Origin: Pascua guehoae
Taxonomy: Eukaryota > Basidiomycota > Tremellomycetes > Trichosporonales > Trichosporonaceae
Assembly: GCA_001600415.1 (NCBI GenBank)
Contig: BCJX01000017.1
Location: forward strand, 361,281 to 425,280
Direction: 5' to 3'
Length of the DNA: 64,000 nt
Made by a program: the position numbers and the translations under genes. Below the pieces are notes generated by a model. The model saw only the letters and a list, made by a program, of their open reading frames with translations, was not told the origin of the DNA and did not search any database. Below, piece after piece: positions 38,201 through 53,200 of this stretch (position 1 is the first letter of the stretch; every line of letters begins with the position of its first letter).

Positions 38201-41200
38201 ACGTCGGTAGCGACCGATGGCGAAGCAGAGTGCAGTGCAGTGCTTGTGCCTTTTGCATGCATCACATGGTGTGCCGGATGGTGGTCTCGGAACGGCGCAT
38301 AAACCGGCCATTTCGCCACTTGGTGGGCACTGATTGCACCATGTGGAGCATGCGGGGTAGATGACGTATGCGGGGTAGCATCGTCTTGCCACCGTTCGCA
38401 CGCTTGCCAGTGCCAAGCTCGACGCGCATGGCATCGAGTTCCAAACGAGTTGAGTCTCGCGCAGCTAAGAACTGTTGCTTTCATCAATGCCTCTTAGCTT
38501 CTTCAGGTTCCTAGCACAAAGGCAACTGTTAAACTGCAACCAACGTGTTCAGTACTGAGAGCAGGGCACACACATCCGGGCCAACGGACCGCAATCCACT
38601 CTCCACCTGTTCAACTATGTACAGTGGGACATCCCCTCAATGCATGTTGCGTGCGCTGTATGTACAGATGATGGTACGCGTCGTCCTCGCCGCTCATGGT
38701 CCTGCGTATGCGACTTCCTCTCCATGGTATCGTGCTCTTCAACGTGTGCTCTTCTCCAACGCATGCGTGCTCTCCAGCCAACTCTCCATACACATCCTCG
38801 ACGCCTCCTAGTCGAGGCTCTTCAGCGTCCGGGACCAGTTGGCGACCTTACGGTGCGCCATGACCTTGTCGGCCTGGAACCCAATCACCTCGAGTCCTTC
38901 GAGCGACGTCGCACGCGACAGGGCGACATAGGCTGCAAGTCAGTACGTGGTCCGGAAACCGCAGCTGGCAAGAGGCAGCTGTGCACCACCGAACCCACCT
39001 TGGCCCTTCTCAAACACCTTGCTGAGATTAACCTTGACGCGGTCAAGTGCTGTCGTGTCAGTTACGCTATCCAGCTTGAAAACGAGAGCGCTATCAGGTA
39101 ACGGCCGACAAGAGTACCATTCAGATCACGATGACTCTGTCAGCTCTCGCCTGGACTCACTCTGTCCTTGTGCCTTGTGGATGGACATTGCCCACGCCAG
39201 AATGAGTGGGAGTTGAGTCCTCGACACCTGGACCTCGCCGTTCGGGAGCTCGGTTTTGAACGAGTCAAATTCGACCAGCATGTCACGACTGTGGCCGCCG
39301 GGCACCGAGAACCGAACAACCGGCAGCGGATTGCCCTCTTTGTGTCCCTTGGCGCGAAGCGACTCGAGCATCCTTTCCTTCTTGTCCTCGGCCAGATCAC
39401 TGCCCTTGATGTCCTCGAACAGGCCGTTCTCACGCCACCGCCCGTGCTCGTTGACGACATACTCGTGCTTGTGCACAAAGCCAATGACCTTGCCCATACT
39501 GCCGTTGACGAGCGTCTCGTCGACATTCTTGATGAGCATGACCTGGGCGCCAACATGGAGTTTCAGCTTACGCGGAGCCATAAAGTTGGCAAGCATCTTG
39601 TCGCGCTGCATTTGGTCGGTAATGGCACCACCGTCGATAGCATCGTATGTCCAACCTTCCGTATTCAACTCGTTCAGGCGAAGTGTATTCGCGCTGTCGA
39701 CGCTTTGGCGAAGAGGAAAGAGCTCGGTGGCGGCGATACCATCGTCGTAGACGAGGGGGCGCGACAGGGCCTTGAACTGTGCGATGGAGGCTGCCGAAAG
39801 CCGGCCAAACCGCATTTCGTTGAGCATGTCGACAAACCCTGCGAGTTAGATGCGACAGTAACAGACAACTCACGTTCGTCCTTCTGTCGGAACACCTTTG
39901 TCAGGTTGACCGACAGGTTGATGGTCTCCTCCCACGTCTGGGCCTCAAAGCAAAACTTGGGCTCGGCGCCGCCCTTGGTCACAGGTGGCAGCTGGAAAAA
40001 GTCGCCAGTGACAATGATCTGCATGCCTCCAAAGGGCGTTCCAGGACGTTTGCGCATCATCTGGCCAATCTTGTTGAGCTTGTCAAAGAGCGCACCGTCG
40101 ACCATCGAGACTGACGGGTTAGCCAAGAAGAAAAGTCGAACCCACCCTCATCGATGATCAGAACCTTCGTCCTGGTCCACCGAGACGCCGCCTTCTTGTT
40201 GCGCTTAATCTTCATCACGAGGGTAGGCGCATCCTCGAGAGCGAGACCCACTCCGCCAAAAGAGTGGAGCGTGACACCGCCAATGTTGCACGCCGCAATA
40301 CCAGTCGAAGCGGTTACAGCCACGGCGTCGGGGCTCTTCGAGTGCTTGCGTTGGAGAGCCTTGATAATCTCACGCAGGAGAACAGACTTGCCGGTACCTG
40401 TATGGGTCAGACTGACCAAGATCGCCTGCCACCCACCAGCACTTCCAGTGAAGAAGATGTTCTTGTTTTCGTTAACGACCAGCTGGAGCACCTTTTGCTG
40501 CTCGGAACTCAGAATGAGCTTTTGCTTGATGCTAACGGTGGGGATGACCGATTTCTTCTTTCCCGTGCTCCCGTTAGAGCTCGAGCGTGAGTTGCCGCCA
40601 GTCTCCATCACCTTCTTTGCTGTGCTTCTCAGTCAGGCGAGCTGGAGTAGATGACGGTTGGAAGAGGAAACGCACGTAAAATCTTCCTCCCAAGGAAGGT
40701 GCCTCTTCTTTGAGAGTGGCAACTCGGGCAATGGTTCCGATGGAGCTGGCGCTAAGGCCAATGCGCGCAAGGGAAGGTTTGCAGAGTTTGAACTTGAAGA
40801 GGATGTCGAGGGAAGGGAGGTAGGGATGGGGCCGTACGATGTCCGTGACGAGCGAGAAGCCGATGACAGTGACCCCGATGATCGCGACGCTGCAGACGTC
40901 GAGCTCGTCGAGGTTGATGCCGATGGGTTCGTCGACAGGGCGGCAAAGATGGCGCGCCGGCGGCGTGCGGCAGGTGTGTCATCGTCCATGCTGGTCGTTG
41001 CTGCCGGGGGAGGAGCGATTTTGCGCTTGACCCTGTCCGTGTTAGCTTAGAATGACGAGTTGTGTAATGGGCAAGTGTGTGTGTTTTGACTGATGCACAA
41101 CTGTACACGCGACCATGGTGTCCTGTACAGGCATATCCGAGCGCGTCGCGGGCGCGTAGGACCGGGGATGGACACTCACCGTTCAGGGCTGGGTGACCAT

Positions 41201-44200
41201 TCAATCTCGTGTGCAGAACTCGATGGCTGTGCAGGTTGCTGCTGGACGTCTTGGTCTGCCCACTCGCGCTTGAAAGAGTTTACTCGTGAGACTGCACTGC
41301 GATTTGACGATGAGGCAGAGGTGACGAGTGAAGGCATGATGATGGAGAGGGAACAAGGGGAAGGAAGGAAGGCGAGTGATAAAGATGGAACTTGGCTTGG
41401 TGGTGGTGGTGGTGGTTGTTGAAACACGGCTACGCACACACGTCCCAAATTGATTGTCTGGTCGTCGACTGGTTGACGCGACTGCTCTTGACCCTGAAAC
41501 TAGGTTTGTTGTTGTCAATATACACCCACGTGGCAAATTAGTCATACGTGTCATTTACGGGATGAAGATTGATACGTGCCTGGCTTCCCAAGATTTCGAG
41601 CGAGCGGCAACTCTACGGCGACAACCCCCTCCCACATCCCACAACATCTACCAGCTCGGTCACTTGTACTGCAACCTACCCCACAGCCAACAGTACGCAC
41701 CATGGGACGCGACAAGAAGATTGCAAACGCGGTCAAGCGCTCGTCAGAGCACCGCAAGTCGCGCCGCGAAAAGGAGCAGGTCAAGCTCAAGCGCCGCATG
41801 GCGATCCGCAAGGCGGAGAAGGGCGAGGGCGGCGAGGAGCTCAAGAAGGTGGGGTTCTGAATGCTCTATTGTTCTGACCCAACAGGCGCGCCTGGCAAAG
41901 AACATTCCGACGACCATTGACAACTCGCGTATCTACGACTCGTCGTCGTACCTCACTGCGGACCCGGCACTGCTGCGGGCTGCCGAGGAGCGCGCGGCCG
42001 AGGCATCGCGCCTGGTGAACCAGCCCGAAGGCGATGAGGACGAGGACATGGATGAGGACGAAGAGGAAGAGGACGAGGACGAGGAACCCGAGGCTGGTCC
42101 CTCACGCGCAAGGGGAAAGGCCGTTGCGACTGCCGATGGTGACGCCGAGGAAGACGAGGACGAGGAGGGTGACGAGGAAGAAGATGAGGCTGAGGACGAG
42201 GAAGAAGAGCAACAACAAGCTCCTCCCCCCTCGGCACCGCCTAGGATCCTCCTCACTACGTCCCCCGGGCCTTCCAAGCCAACATACGCGTTCTGCGACG
42301 ACCTGAGGAGTGTGTTCCCCGGCGGCGAGTTCTTCAAGCGGCCCAAGGGACGCGGGTATGAGCTCGGCCGTGTCGCGCGCTGGGGTGCAAAGCGCGGGTA
42401 CAACGTGGTCGTCGTCGTCAACGAGAACCACAAGAAGCCTAGTGAGTCGAGAGCGCTCTCACAGCGTACTCTATAAAATACGGAGGATTGACCGTAGACG
42501 CCATCACTGTCATCCAGCTGCCTGCCGGCCCAACCGCCTACTTCAAGCTCAGCAGTGTGCAGCTCGGGTCTGAGATCTACGTGAGTCTGCTTTAATTACG
42601 TGCAGGGCGATAAGCTGACTCTCCCAGGGACATGCACGCCCCACTGCCCACTCTCGTGCGTTGACCGAACCACCTGACCCTCACAGTGCGCTGACATTGC
42701 AGCCGAGCTCATTCTGAACGGCTTCACCACACTGCTGGGTAACGCCGTCGGTCGGCTGTTTGGCTCGCTCTTCCCGCCCCTCCCAATGTTCCGTGGCCGA
42801 CAGGTCGTGACGCTGCACAACCAGCGCGACTTCCTCTTCTTCAGGCGACACCGGTGGGTAAAAAGATGTCGTTATCCTCTAACCCAACAGTTACGCATTC
42901 ACGTCGCCAACATCTGCCAAGTTGCAGGAGATCGGGCCGCGGTTCACGCTCAAGCTGCGGTGGATGCGCAAGGGTCTCCCAGCAGTCAAGGCGGGTGACG
43001 GCCGCATGCCCGGTGGTGGCGACAAGGCCGACGGCGAAGAATACGCCATTGACGACGACGACAGCGACGCCGAGGAGCAGGAGAAGATGGACGAGGACGA
43101 GGCCGCCGCAGAGATGGCAGAGGGCAAGCCAAACCCCAACATTACACCCAGTGGACAGGCCATCCCCGCGCTCGACGAGGAACAGGAGTACGAGTGGAAG
43201 TGGAAGGTAGGTCAAAGGGGTGCGATCGTCGTACTGACATTCCCAGCCCAAGATGGAGGTGTCGCGGAGGACTTTCTTCTTGTAGACTTGTGCGGTTCTG
43301 CATCGTATACCCGCCGGTGGCTCGGCATACATACACTCCATGTATCTACATTTTACCATTTCAGCGGGTGCACCGGGATGGAGGTGCCCGCGGCCCGTTC
43401 CAACTGTCGCTCCCAAGAACCAGCTCTTCGTTCTGTGGCAAGTGCTCTAAAGGCTAATACGCGCCATCCGTAAAATCGAGCACTGTGACGCCCTCAACGC
43501 CGTACGCCTTGATCTCGTCCTACATGTCAGCTCTAGCCGTGGACCGAACATGACCAGGAGGTCAATGAGAACGAGACGGCCAGCACCCCATTCAGACGTG
43601 TGCAGTCTGGGAAAAGGGACACCTTCCGCGATCCCAGGATGTGGACCTCTGGGTAACTTCGCGAGTGGCTGCCAAGTCGCGGCAGAAGCGCGCATTAAAA
43701 CGTCTGCCGGAGCGCTCGTTATGTGTCGACAAATGGTAGGTCGCACACAGGAGAGCTCTCACACGGGAGCTCTCAAAGTATACTCCCAGATGTGGTCTTC
43801 CCTCCCAGATGGCCCTCTCTCCCAGATGTGGCCCTCTCTCCCAGATGTGGCCCTCTCCGAGACGGTGTCCCATGGTACCCAGATCCTAAATCTCACCTTG
43901 AAAGCGTTGTGCGCCTCATCCTGCTCGACATAATAATCGCGGTCGTCGTTATTCTTCACGTCAGCAGGGTATCGCAAGGCCATCCACAACTGTTGCAGTG
44001 CAGCGAATCTGTCGCCGTAGCACGTCGCTGCAGCGCCTCAAACCAGTATACGGTCGTACGGGCTACACGAGCTCTGGCTCCAGGCATCACAGAACCGCCA
44101 ACCCATGCCCCGCCGAAGGGCGACATGCCCACACATGTCGAAGAACGCGGCCGTTCTCGTCGACCCACCCACTGCTCGTCCCCCACTGCTCGTCCCCCAC

Positions 44201-47200
44201 TGCTCGTCCCCCACGGCTCGTCCCCCACTGCTCGTCTCCCATTGCTCGCCCCCCACGGCTCGGACCACGTCGACTCACCTCAAACTCGACAATGAACACG
44301 ACCTGGCGGCCGGCATCAAAGCCCTCGGTGCTCGTCTGCCGCCCGCCCGTAATGGAGCGGATATACTGCCTGCCTCCGCGCTTGCAGTTGCGTTCGAGCG
44401 CGAGCATCGAGGGTGTGAGGTCGCCGACGTGCTCGGGCGCGAGCTTGAATGCGACTGCGGTGTTAGGAATGTGTGCACGGGGGAGATGTAGCATTGCGGG
44501 AGGTTGCGCGGAACTTTATGCAGCACGAGGCGGATGAGGCGCAGGCGATGGGGCGTGCAACATGGCGGCGCAAGACAAAGACGACGGGATAATGCTTACC
44601 GACGTGGAAAACGGGCATGCTATCTGATGGTGGTGATCCGCCGCTGTCCAAGGCGCGCTGGGTGGAAAAGAGGACAAAGGCGGCAAACAAGAGGCCGCAG
44701 GCAAAGAGGACGAGTCTGTAGGTTGCCCTCATGTCGAGATTGTGGGTCGGCGGGGTCATGGTCGGCGCGTATCGTCGTCGTGCGGCCAAGTCCGTCTTGC
44801 AGAGCAGCCAACTGTTCTTCTTCTGCTGATGCAAGCAACCAAGGTACAGGCGGATATACAGTACAGGATGTAGCGTCAGACGTACTGGAGGACACGCAGG
44901 GGGGATGTGTGGCATCGTGCCTGAACCACGTGGTGAGCCGACCGATCCGACCTCGTTCTGAAGTTGAGACAAGCCCCGACAAGTCGACAGGTCGACACCG
45001 ACAACCCGTGTCTTGCCGCGTCTTGACACTCGACCACACTTGCTCTCGGTCTCGGTCTTGGTCCACCCCAGCCCGTATTACAATGTCGACCGCCCCAGCA
45101 CCAGCACCAGCACCCGCGGCGGCTGCGGCCCCGGCGCCCGCACCGCACTTCCCCCTCAAGGAATACTTTACGCAGCTCGCCTACCTGTCGCTCCTGCTGC
45201 CTCCGTGTGTGGTGCTCCTCCCGCGCTCGTCCGAGTGGATTGTCCCGTCTGCTGCGCCCGTGCAGCGCACGTCGTTGGATCGGCCGGAGCACCCGTTGCT
45301 CACGTCGATTACGGCGAGCCCGACGGGGACGGCGGCGTGGGCTGCGGCGGGCATCGCGCTCGTCATGGGCTGGTGGGGGGGGAAGATGGCAAAGTGGTGG
45401 GGGAGGAAGAAGGTGAGTTTGGGGTGGGGGGCCTTGGTTTTTAGAGGGTGGGGTAGGGGATTTTGACCCGGGGGGGATGAGGCTGGAGGGCGGAAGGGGA
45501 GACGAGGAGGAGGCGACGGGGAACTGTCATGGTTGGGGAATGGGAGACGGCAAGGGAGCGGGCAAGCACGTAGCCTGGAGGCCGTGGCTGGATGGAGAGA
45601 AAGAGATGGAACGGCGAGGCTGTGAATGGTTGGGGGGTTAGAGGATAGGGAGTCCTGGGAGGCTATGAGAAAGTACAGAAGGCAGAGAGGGCGAGAGCGG
45701 AGAGATTCCTGTGGTGCGGTGGCTCCCAGTGGGGACAATGAGTTGCAGTGTATGGGTGTTGAAGACCACGACAAGCTCGCACGGCGAGGTCACGTCACGG
45801 ATCCAGGCTTGCTCTGAAGGTCGTTGGTTATGCTCTTCTGCATTGATTCGTCCCACCAATGCCCCGCTCTTTTCGACAACTGGCGTTCCCTACTACTTGT
45901 GCTCTCCGTAACCTCGAGACATTCACAGGCCACTCGTGAACTCCTCCCTCCAACAACAACAACACACACCCGCCTTTGCTTCCTGAGCCGTCTAACCGCC
46001 GCCCCGACTAACACACAGGACTCGCGCGCCGCCATCCTCGCCACCCTCGGCACGACGGCCCTCTTCCAGGTCGTCCTCTCCCTACTCGGCGCCCGCTTCG
46101 CCTCGCTCCGCACCCTCCTGCTCGCCGCCGCCCTCGCGTGCTTTACGGCCTACCCCGTCGCAGCGACCGTGGGCATTCCGAGCATCCACGACGACGGCAT
46201 CGCGGGCCGGTTCCTCCTCACCCGCCTCCTCTGTAGCTGGGACGCCGAGAACTCGCGCGAGCGCGCACTCGCGTACCCCGTCGCGGGGACCTTGATTGGG
46301 GCGTGGGTTGGCGCGGTGCCGATTCTGCTCGACTGGGACAGGCCGTGGCAGGTGAGTTTGGGGGATCTGTGGGGCGGTAGGAGATCGGGCGGTGTCCAAA
46401 TGTTGCCATCGAGAGTTGGCAGCGGGGGCGGTGGTTGCAGGAACGACAAGGGGTGACCAGGGGAGGACAAGTGGGACCACATCCAGCGGCAATGTGTGCT
46501 GGTTTGGGATGAGTGTTCATTCTTGTCTTCACATCTGTATCCTGTGTTCGGGAACGAGCGCGTCCGCATGCCTCCTACTACCACTACAGCGCCTTTGAGC
46601 TGGTGGGCATGGACACGGCCAGTAGCAGCATGGTTGGAGCTGGGTCAGCGCCATTCTCTCGTCCTGTCTGTCTCCCATGCTCGTGAGGGCAAGTGGCCAA
46701 GCTGTATCTCCACACTACCGTAAACTAGCAGACAGCCCACCATCGGCCGCTCGTACGCTTGATCCAGCGACCGTCCCTGTCCTCCCCGTCTTGTCCAGAA
46801 TGAGCAGGCCGGCATGGCCTCAATCTCTCCCGCTCCCACTCCTTAAACTGGACAACCCTAACATGGACACCCCCCCCCAACTCCCTCAACCCCCCCAACC
46901 ACCACTAACACCAGGCCTTCCCGCTCACACCCCTCGTCGGCGCCCTCCTCGGCTTCCTTGCAGGCAACTACGTCTCGTACGCAGCCAGCGCCCTCGAGTC
47001 GCTCCGCCAACAGGTCGCAGCCGAGCAGGCTGCGAATGTAAAGCCGGCGCCCAAGAAGCGCAAGGGGAGGAAGTAGGCGCGTGTGTAGCCGAAGGCCGCA
47101 GGCTGCAGGCTGGATGCAGGAAGCCGCAGGCTGCGTCCGTGGCCGTGGATGAGTCCGAGCCCGAGCCGCTGTCGTCGTTCCCAGAGCCGGCCGGGGCCGA

Positions 47201-50200
47201 GGCTATGCTCGAGGTATCCTGCCGTGCCGTGGTAGAGATGTGCACCGGTGACGGTCGGCCAGCCGCTGCTTGTAGGCCCTACGACGTGGGATAGATGCAA
47301 TGATACCATACGCTGACGCCGCTGCGTCGGATTGATGCGCGGCCGAACTCGGGGCACGGTGGTGCCGTCGAGGACGGTGGCGGACAAGGCGGCGACATTG
47401 ACCCATTGACGCATGACGCCTTGATGCGCGTGTAGAGGCTTGCCTTGGCGCTTCCCTTGATGCTCGCTACGGCACGACACCCACAGCCCGGTAGCCCCAT
47501 TACCATCACCACGACGCATCGCCCATGGACGAGAGCCGATACCATGATCCGACTCTGGTATTCGACAGCAGAGCAGACCAGTGCCCGAGTCAAAGAGCGA
47601 ATCCGTCCCGTGGTGCGTGAGATTGAGTTTGGCCCGCAAGTCGGCTGGCTGAAGGTCAGACTGCTAGGGACAAGACCTGTGCACTCGTTGGACTGTACAC
47701 GGTGGGCAGCTTGGGGAGGGCGTGATCTTGCGTAGTTGCGGATTCTGGGCCTGGAGTATGAGTTGTGGTTCTGTTCCCGTCACCACCATGTTGCATGCCT
47801 CTTGTTGTCGGCACTCGAAGTGCTCGATCGCTTTCATGGTGGTTACCTTGATAGAGGTTGGCTGACTCACGGCCGCTTCAACGGCAAGTCTTGTCCCCTG
47901 CGCCGTCCTCAAACTGCTGCACCACTGCCCGCAAGAGTCGTATGTAATGCACTGATAATGCATATGCCCGGGACGGTTTTTCTATGGCGATGATCGTGTG
48001 TGTGGAGATTGGGTTCTACAGACGTACAGAAGCGCTGCTTCGTTATAAAAGTCAACGTCTTCTGTGAGACGAGAAGGCAAGAATGAAATGCGGTAATATT
48101 GGGATGGGAGGGGGCACTGGTATGTTTGCAAAACGGGTGTCGTGGTGCGTCGAAGAATTGTTCGAATGGGGGGAAAAAAAATGTTGGGGGGGTCGTTCGG
48201 GGGTCGTTGTTTTTAAGAATTTGTCGTGACGGATGCTAATACGTCGGAAATCAGGCGAGTTGGGCACGCGTGGCGCCTGCGCCTGCGTCCCTACCGTTCT
48301 AGATGCGTGGTGGAGCCGGGTCCTTGATGAGGCGGAGCCAGAGCGAGCCGAGCATGGAGCGGTCGTGGACGAGCTCCCACGCCTTCATGACTGCGCGGCT
48401 GGGGTCGCCGCCGCCAAAGCACGCCTCCATCTCGGCGCGGCCCTCGGCTGTGCCCTCGGACTCGAGGGTGATCATCCCGTGCCACTCGGGCGCGACGCGG
48501 TCGCCGGGCTTGATCTCGAGTCCGGCAACGTGTACGTAGCGCTTGGCCGACACGCGTGCGCCAGACGACACTGTGAGGTCGCGGCGGTCATAGGCCAGCC
48601 GTAATGTCCGCATCGCCTGCTCGGCATATGGCGCAAAGTCGAGGTAGACAATCTGCGGTGGCGGCAGGAATGGGTCATAGTAGGTCGGCGAGAGCGCAAA
48701 CGCATCCAAGTACCGTGGAAGGTGGCCCGTCTTGTTGTGCACATACTCGAGCGGAACAAGCTTGTGTCGCACAAATGGAACGTAGATGAGCACGTGCTCC
48801 GTGTTGACGGGCTTGTTGAGCGCAGTGTTGACGACAAGGTCGCCGAGCCGCATACGCTTGTTGGCGCCGCACTTTTCGAGCTCGCGCCAAGCAGCGGCTG
48901 CTGCGTCTGCCGATGGCCAGCTGCGAACAGTGTTCGAGAGTGGCACAAAGACGCGGAGAATGGGTGCGCGACCAGTCATAAACGGAGGCGGGCGGTCAAA
49001 CGCGGGCTCGTAGCGGCTGTTGTGCGTCGGCGAGTCGTAGCGCCTCTGGACGGGGGACGCAGTACCATTGTCCGAGCGGCGAGACGAGCGGCCGCCATCG
49101 CTGCTGGTGAGAGACGAGCGGTTTTGCCCGCCGCCGCCAATGGGGGGTGGGATAGGCAGCGTGTCAAAGCTGCCATGGCCGTGCAGCGAGGGCGGCACCA
49201 CGCCGTTCCCGTTGCCGTGTTGGGCCTGGCTGCTCATGGCGGACATGATCGACCCAGGACGGCTGGGGTTGTAGATGCTGCCGTTCGGGCTCAAGCCCGA
49301 GTGTGGCTCACCGTAGCGGCGGAACTCGTACCGCTTTGCCGTTGGGTACGACACGGGTGGGAAGACGGCCTTGCCCTGGGGAATGGGCTGGGCTGGGTGC
49401 GCCATTGGCGCCGCAAGAGCCGCAACCGAGTTGGTACTGTTGGACCTCTTGCGGCCGAAACCAAACCCGCTGGCACCCGCAATCGAGCTGATGGAGCCAT
49501 GCGAGCCGCGGCGGCGATGAATCTTGCCAGACTTTGCAGCACCCATGCTGGCAAAGGTCTGGGCCGGCGTCGCAGATTCCTTTGAAGTGGCAGAAAGCGG
49601 CTCGGGCATAATGACCTCGGTGACGCGCGTGCGCTTTGGCATTCCGCTACCCATGCTGCTGTGTTCAGAGCCATTAACGCTCCCGGTGCGCGAGCCACCA
49701 CGAGGGCTCTGGAAGCTGCCCATCGAACTCGACTTGTGCAGAGGCGGGGGCTGGAGGTCATCCTCGAATGGCAAAGGCGGTGCGTAAGGGAACGCCGACG
49801 CAGGCAGAGTGCGCAGGAACAGGACAATGAGCGTGTGCGACAAGCTCAGGTGGCGAAGAAGGTTGTGATACTGCGCGGGGTACGTGCTGTACACTGCAGG
49901 GTCGTGGAGCAAAGACTCGACTGGATTGCGTCAGCACAGAGACAAAGCACACGGTCTGTAAACTCACGGAAGCCTTCCCAGACAGTAAGACCCGGCCAGG
50001 ACCGACTGCGGTCACGTTCAACCGTGACGCCCCACTCGCGCATCACCCAGCGGCCGACCATCTCGCCCGTGAGGTGCTTGCGGACCTCGTCATCAGAGCC
50101 AAGAATGTTAAGGAACGAGTTGATGTTGAGGTATGGCAACAAGCTCATGGCGATGCGCGGTTGCGACAGGAGGTAAGTAAGCGTCTTTTCGACCCTGTTG

Positions 50201-53200
50201 AGCCTGGGGCGTGGGCGCTCCATGACGGATGAAACGGAGCGGAAGCTGACAGCGCTCGAAGGGGTCGATGGGACGACACTGGCAGGGGTGGGGGTAGATT
50301 CTCCGTCCTTGACAGTACGCTCCTTGGCCAAGAGTCTCGCGGCAGTAAGTGGCGGGGGCCCAGCAGCTGGGACGGGGACGACGCGCGGCTGCGGCGGCTC
50401 TGGAGGACGGGTGACGGGCTTGGCAGGGCTCGTGTTGGCGGAAACCGCGGGGCTCGCAAGAGGCGAAGGTGCGGTACGACGGGCCTGCCCAGTAGCAGAA
50501 CGTGCGGGTGGTTGCGAACTGCCCGGCGACGACGATGAGAGGCCGTTGCCAGCTCCCAAGTTGGACAGCGGAGGAGGGGTCGCGCGTGGCGTGTCCTCGC
50601 TGTTCCGATCGGCAGAGTATCGACCAACAAACGGTGTGCCGGGATCCTTGGCCCTTGACACGTCGAGGTGCGATGGGAGTCCTGCGGACGGCTTCGACTC
50701 GATGCTCAATGGCGATTTGAGATTGTCAGACGGAGGGTTACGTTTGACGACGAATGGCTCCGCGACAGCCGCAGCAAGCGCCGGTCCTGCGCTTGGGACA
50801 GGCACACCTTGGGGAGGAGGCGCGGCCGACTTTTGCGGAATGACAATGCGGGGTCGCGCCGGGCTCTTTGTGTCCGAAGGTACCCTGGTGCTGGACGGCG
50901 GCGGGACGATCGCGGATGGCGCAGCGCGCGTGTTGTGGTTATCGGCGGGAATGCTGGTCGCCGCAATCGGCGCAGTCGGGACGGGCGTCTTGTTGTCGTC
51001 ACGGTCGGGCTCGCGAGCTGGGGCAACCGGTTTGATGCCTGGTGAGGTGGCCGCAACTGGAGGGGAGGGGACAGGTCTGAGGCCGCGCGAGGGTTTGGCG
51101 GGTGGAACTGTTGTCTCCTGCTTAATGGGTGGTGGTGAGATGGCAGTTGTTCCCACGTTGGGCTGTGTGTGTGCCGTGGGTGGTGCGGTAGAGGTAGACT
51201 GGGTGGGTGCTGGCGAAGTGAACGGGGGAGGTGCAACAAGCGGTGCAGGCGCGGCCGCCGGAGCAGTTGCGCTTGGCAGAGGGCGCGTCTCGGACGCCAT
51301 AGGCGCGAATGAATCATGGTGCACGGACGTGTTTCGACCTGGTGGCGCATTGCTACCAGACGGTGCCTGTTGCGCCTGCTGGCCACTTTTGCTGATGGGT
51401 TGAGAAGCAAAGCCGTTCCCAGGCGTCGCCGGCGCAGGGGGCGAGCGATTCACAAGCGCTGATGTCGGGGTGACACGGGTGCTGGACGTGCGGCGCGGGA
51501 GCCCAGGACGCGCCGAGCCATTGAAGGCTGGGGGTGGCGGCGAGGCGGCTGGATGGCCATGAGACGAGGGAGGTGAACCAAAGCCACTGTGGCCCTGATT
51601 CGAGGACGGTGGCGTCACGTATCCGCTCTGCTGGCTGTGGGAAGACGGTGGAGAAGTCGGGTTGGGAGCTTGGCCGTTGGCGAACCGCGGAAGGGGCCGC
51701 GGTGCAGGGGGAGAGGTAGGACGGGACGATGCAATAACCTCGTATGTGCCACCGTTGGAGGGTGTGGGGATGACGTCTAGGGGGTCAGTTTAGCTAGTTT
51801 ATGTCACCGCTAGTACTCACTTGGACGCGGCACGACGGTCGAGGCTGGGGAAGCTGATGCAAACGACTGCTGGGTCCGGACATTTGGCTGGGGCATGGTC
51901 ATGGCGGTTGGGGACATGGCACGCTGTCCCGCCAACGGGGGTGACATTGGACGCTGTCCTGCCACAGGCGGAGGAGACATGGCACGCTGGGCGCCCGGTG
52001 GTGGTCGTGGTATGGCGCGTTGGGCCATTGGCGGGGGAGACATTGCACGCTGGGCGGCCGCGTTCAGTGGTGCTGTTGACGCTGGAGATCGTGGGCCCAC
52101 AGGCGACGTCGGCCCAGGTCCAGCCGCTCCGGGTGGAGGCCAATGCGCGCGGGCTGCTGGCGGACGGAAAGAAGGAGAGGCCTGCTGCTGGTAGTTGTTG
52201 GTGGGCCGAGCGGGAGATGACGGGCCGGCCGAAGGAGGGGGCCTCACACCGTTTGCCTGCAGTGGCATTCCCATTGCAGCAGGAGGGGGTCTCGCGATGC
52301 CATTGGGAGGGCCGGGGCGGACACCATGGGGAACACCGTTGGGGACACCAACTGGGGCGCCATTCGGATGGTTGAAGATGGCACCGACGGGGACGCCGGT
52401 TGGCACACCGTTGGGACCAGCCGAATGAGCATTGTTGGGCCGTGCAGATCCGTTTGCGACCACAGCTGGGGCCGCTGCAATTTCGTCAGCGAGGCACACG
52501 GGGCACGAACCAAGAAAAAAAAATCACACTCACGTTGTTGGCGACTCCGTACCTGGAATGCAGAGCTTGAGTTTGCGCTAGGCACAGGCCGTACTGCTCT
52601 GTCACGATTGGGAGCTGCCGACTGCTGAGCACTGAGAACAGGGGCTTGGTTTGCCGGCGCCGCGCCGGGGGGTAATCCTGGGGCTGGGGCGGCACCTGGT
52701 GGTAACGTCGGGAGCTGCTGAGGCTTACTCAAGGGCACTACTGGCTTGGATAACGAGGTGACGGAAAAGTCGTCCATGAATGTACCACCTCGGCCATTGC
52801 GAGCATTGGCGTCTCCAAGGAGCGGGGCATCTTGGTCTGATAAAAAGGTGGACATTCGAGGGAGCTGAGGGACGTGGTCAGAGACAGAAGGGGGTGCTGG
52901 CGGGTGGTTGTTGTTGTTAGCACCACCACCACCGCCGCCGCCGCCAAACCGGCGGAAGAAGCTGTTCTGCTTCTTTAGGCCTGGGCGGTGTGGATCTGCA
53001 ACCGACATGGCGGGTTGTTTACGGGGGCTGCGGCTGCGAGCGCGCGCGCGCTGTCGCGGCGAGGGCGAAGGGTCCTCGGGCGAGTTTGCGTCGACGAGTT
53101 CCCAGTCTGTGTCCTCGTTGAGCTCCTTTGCGCTTCCCTTGGTTGGCGCGGGGAGGAGGAGCTTGCGAGGCGGGGGGAGGAGGAGCGTTCGAGCTGGGGG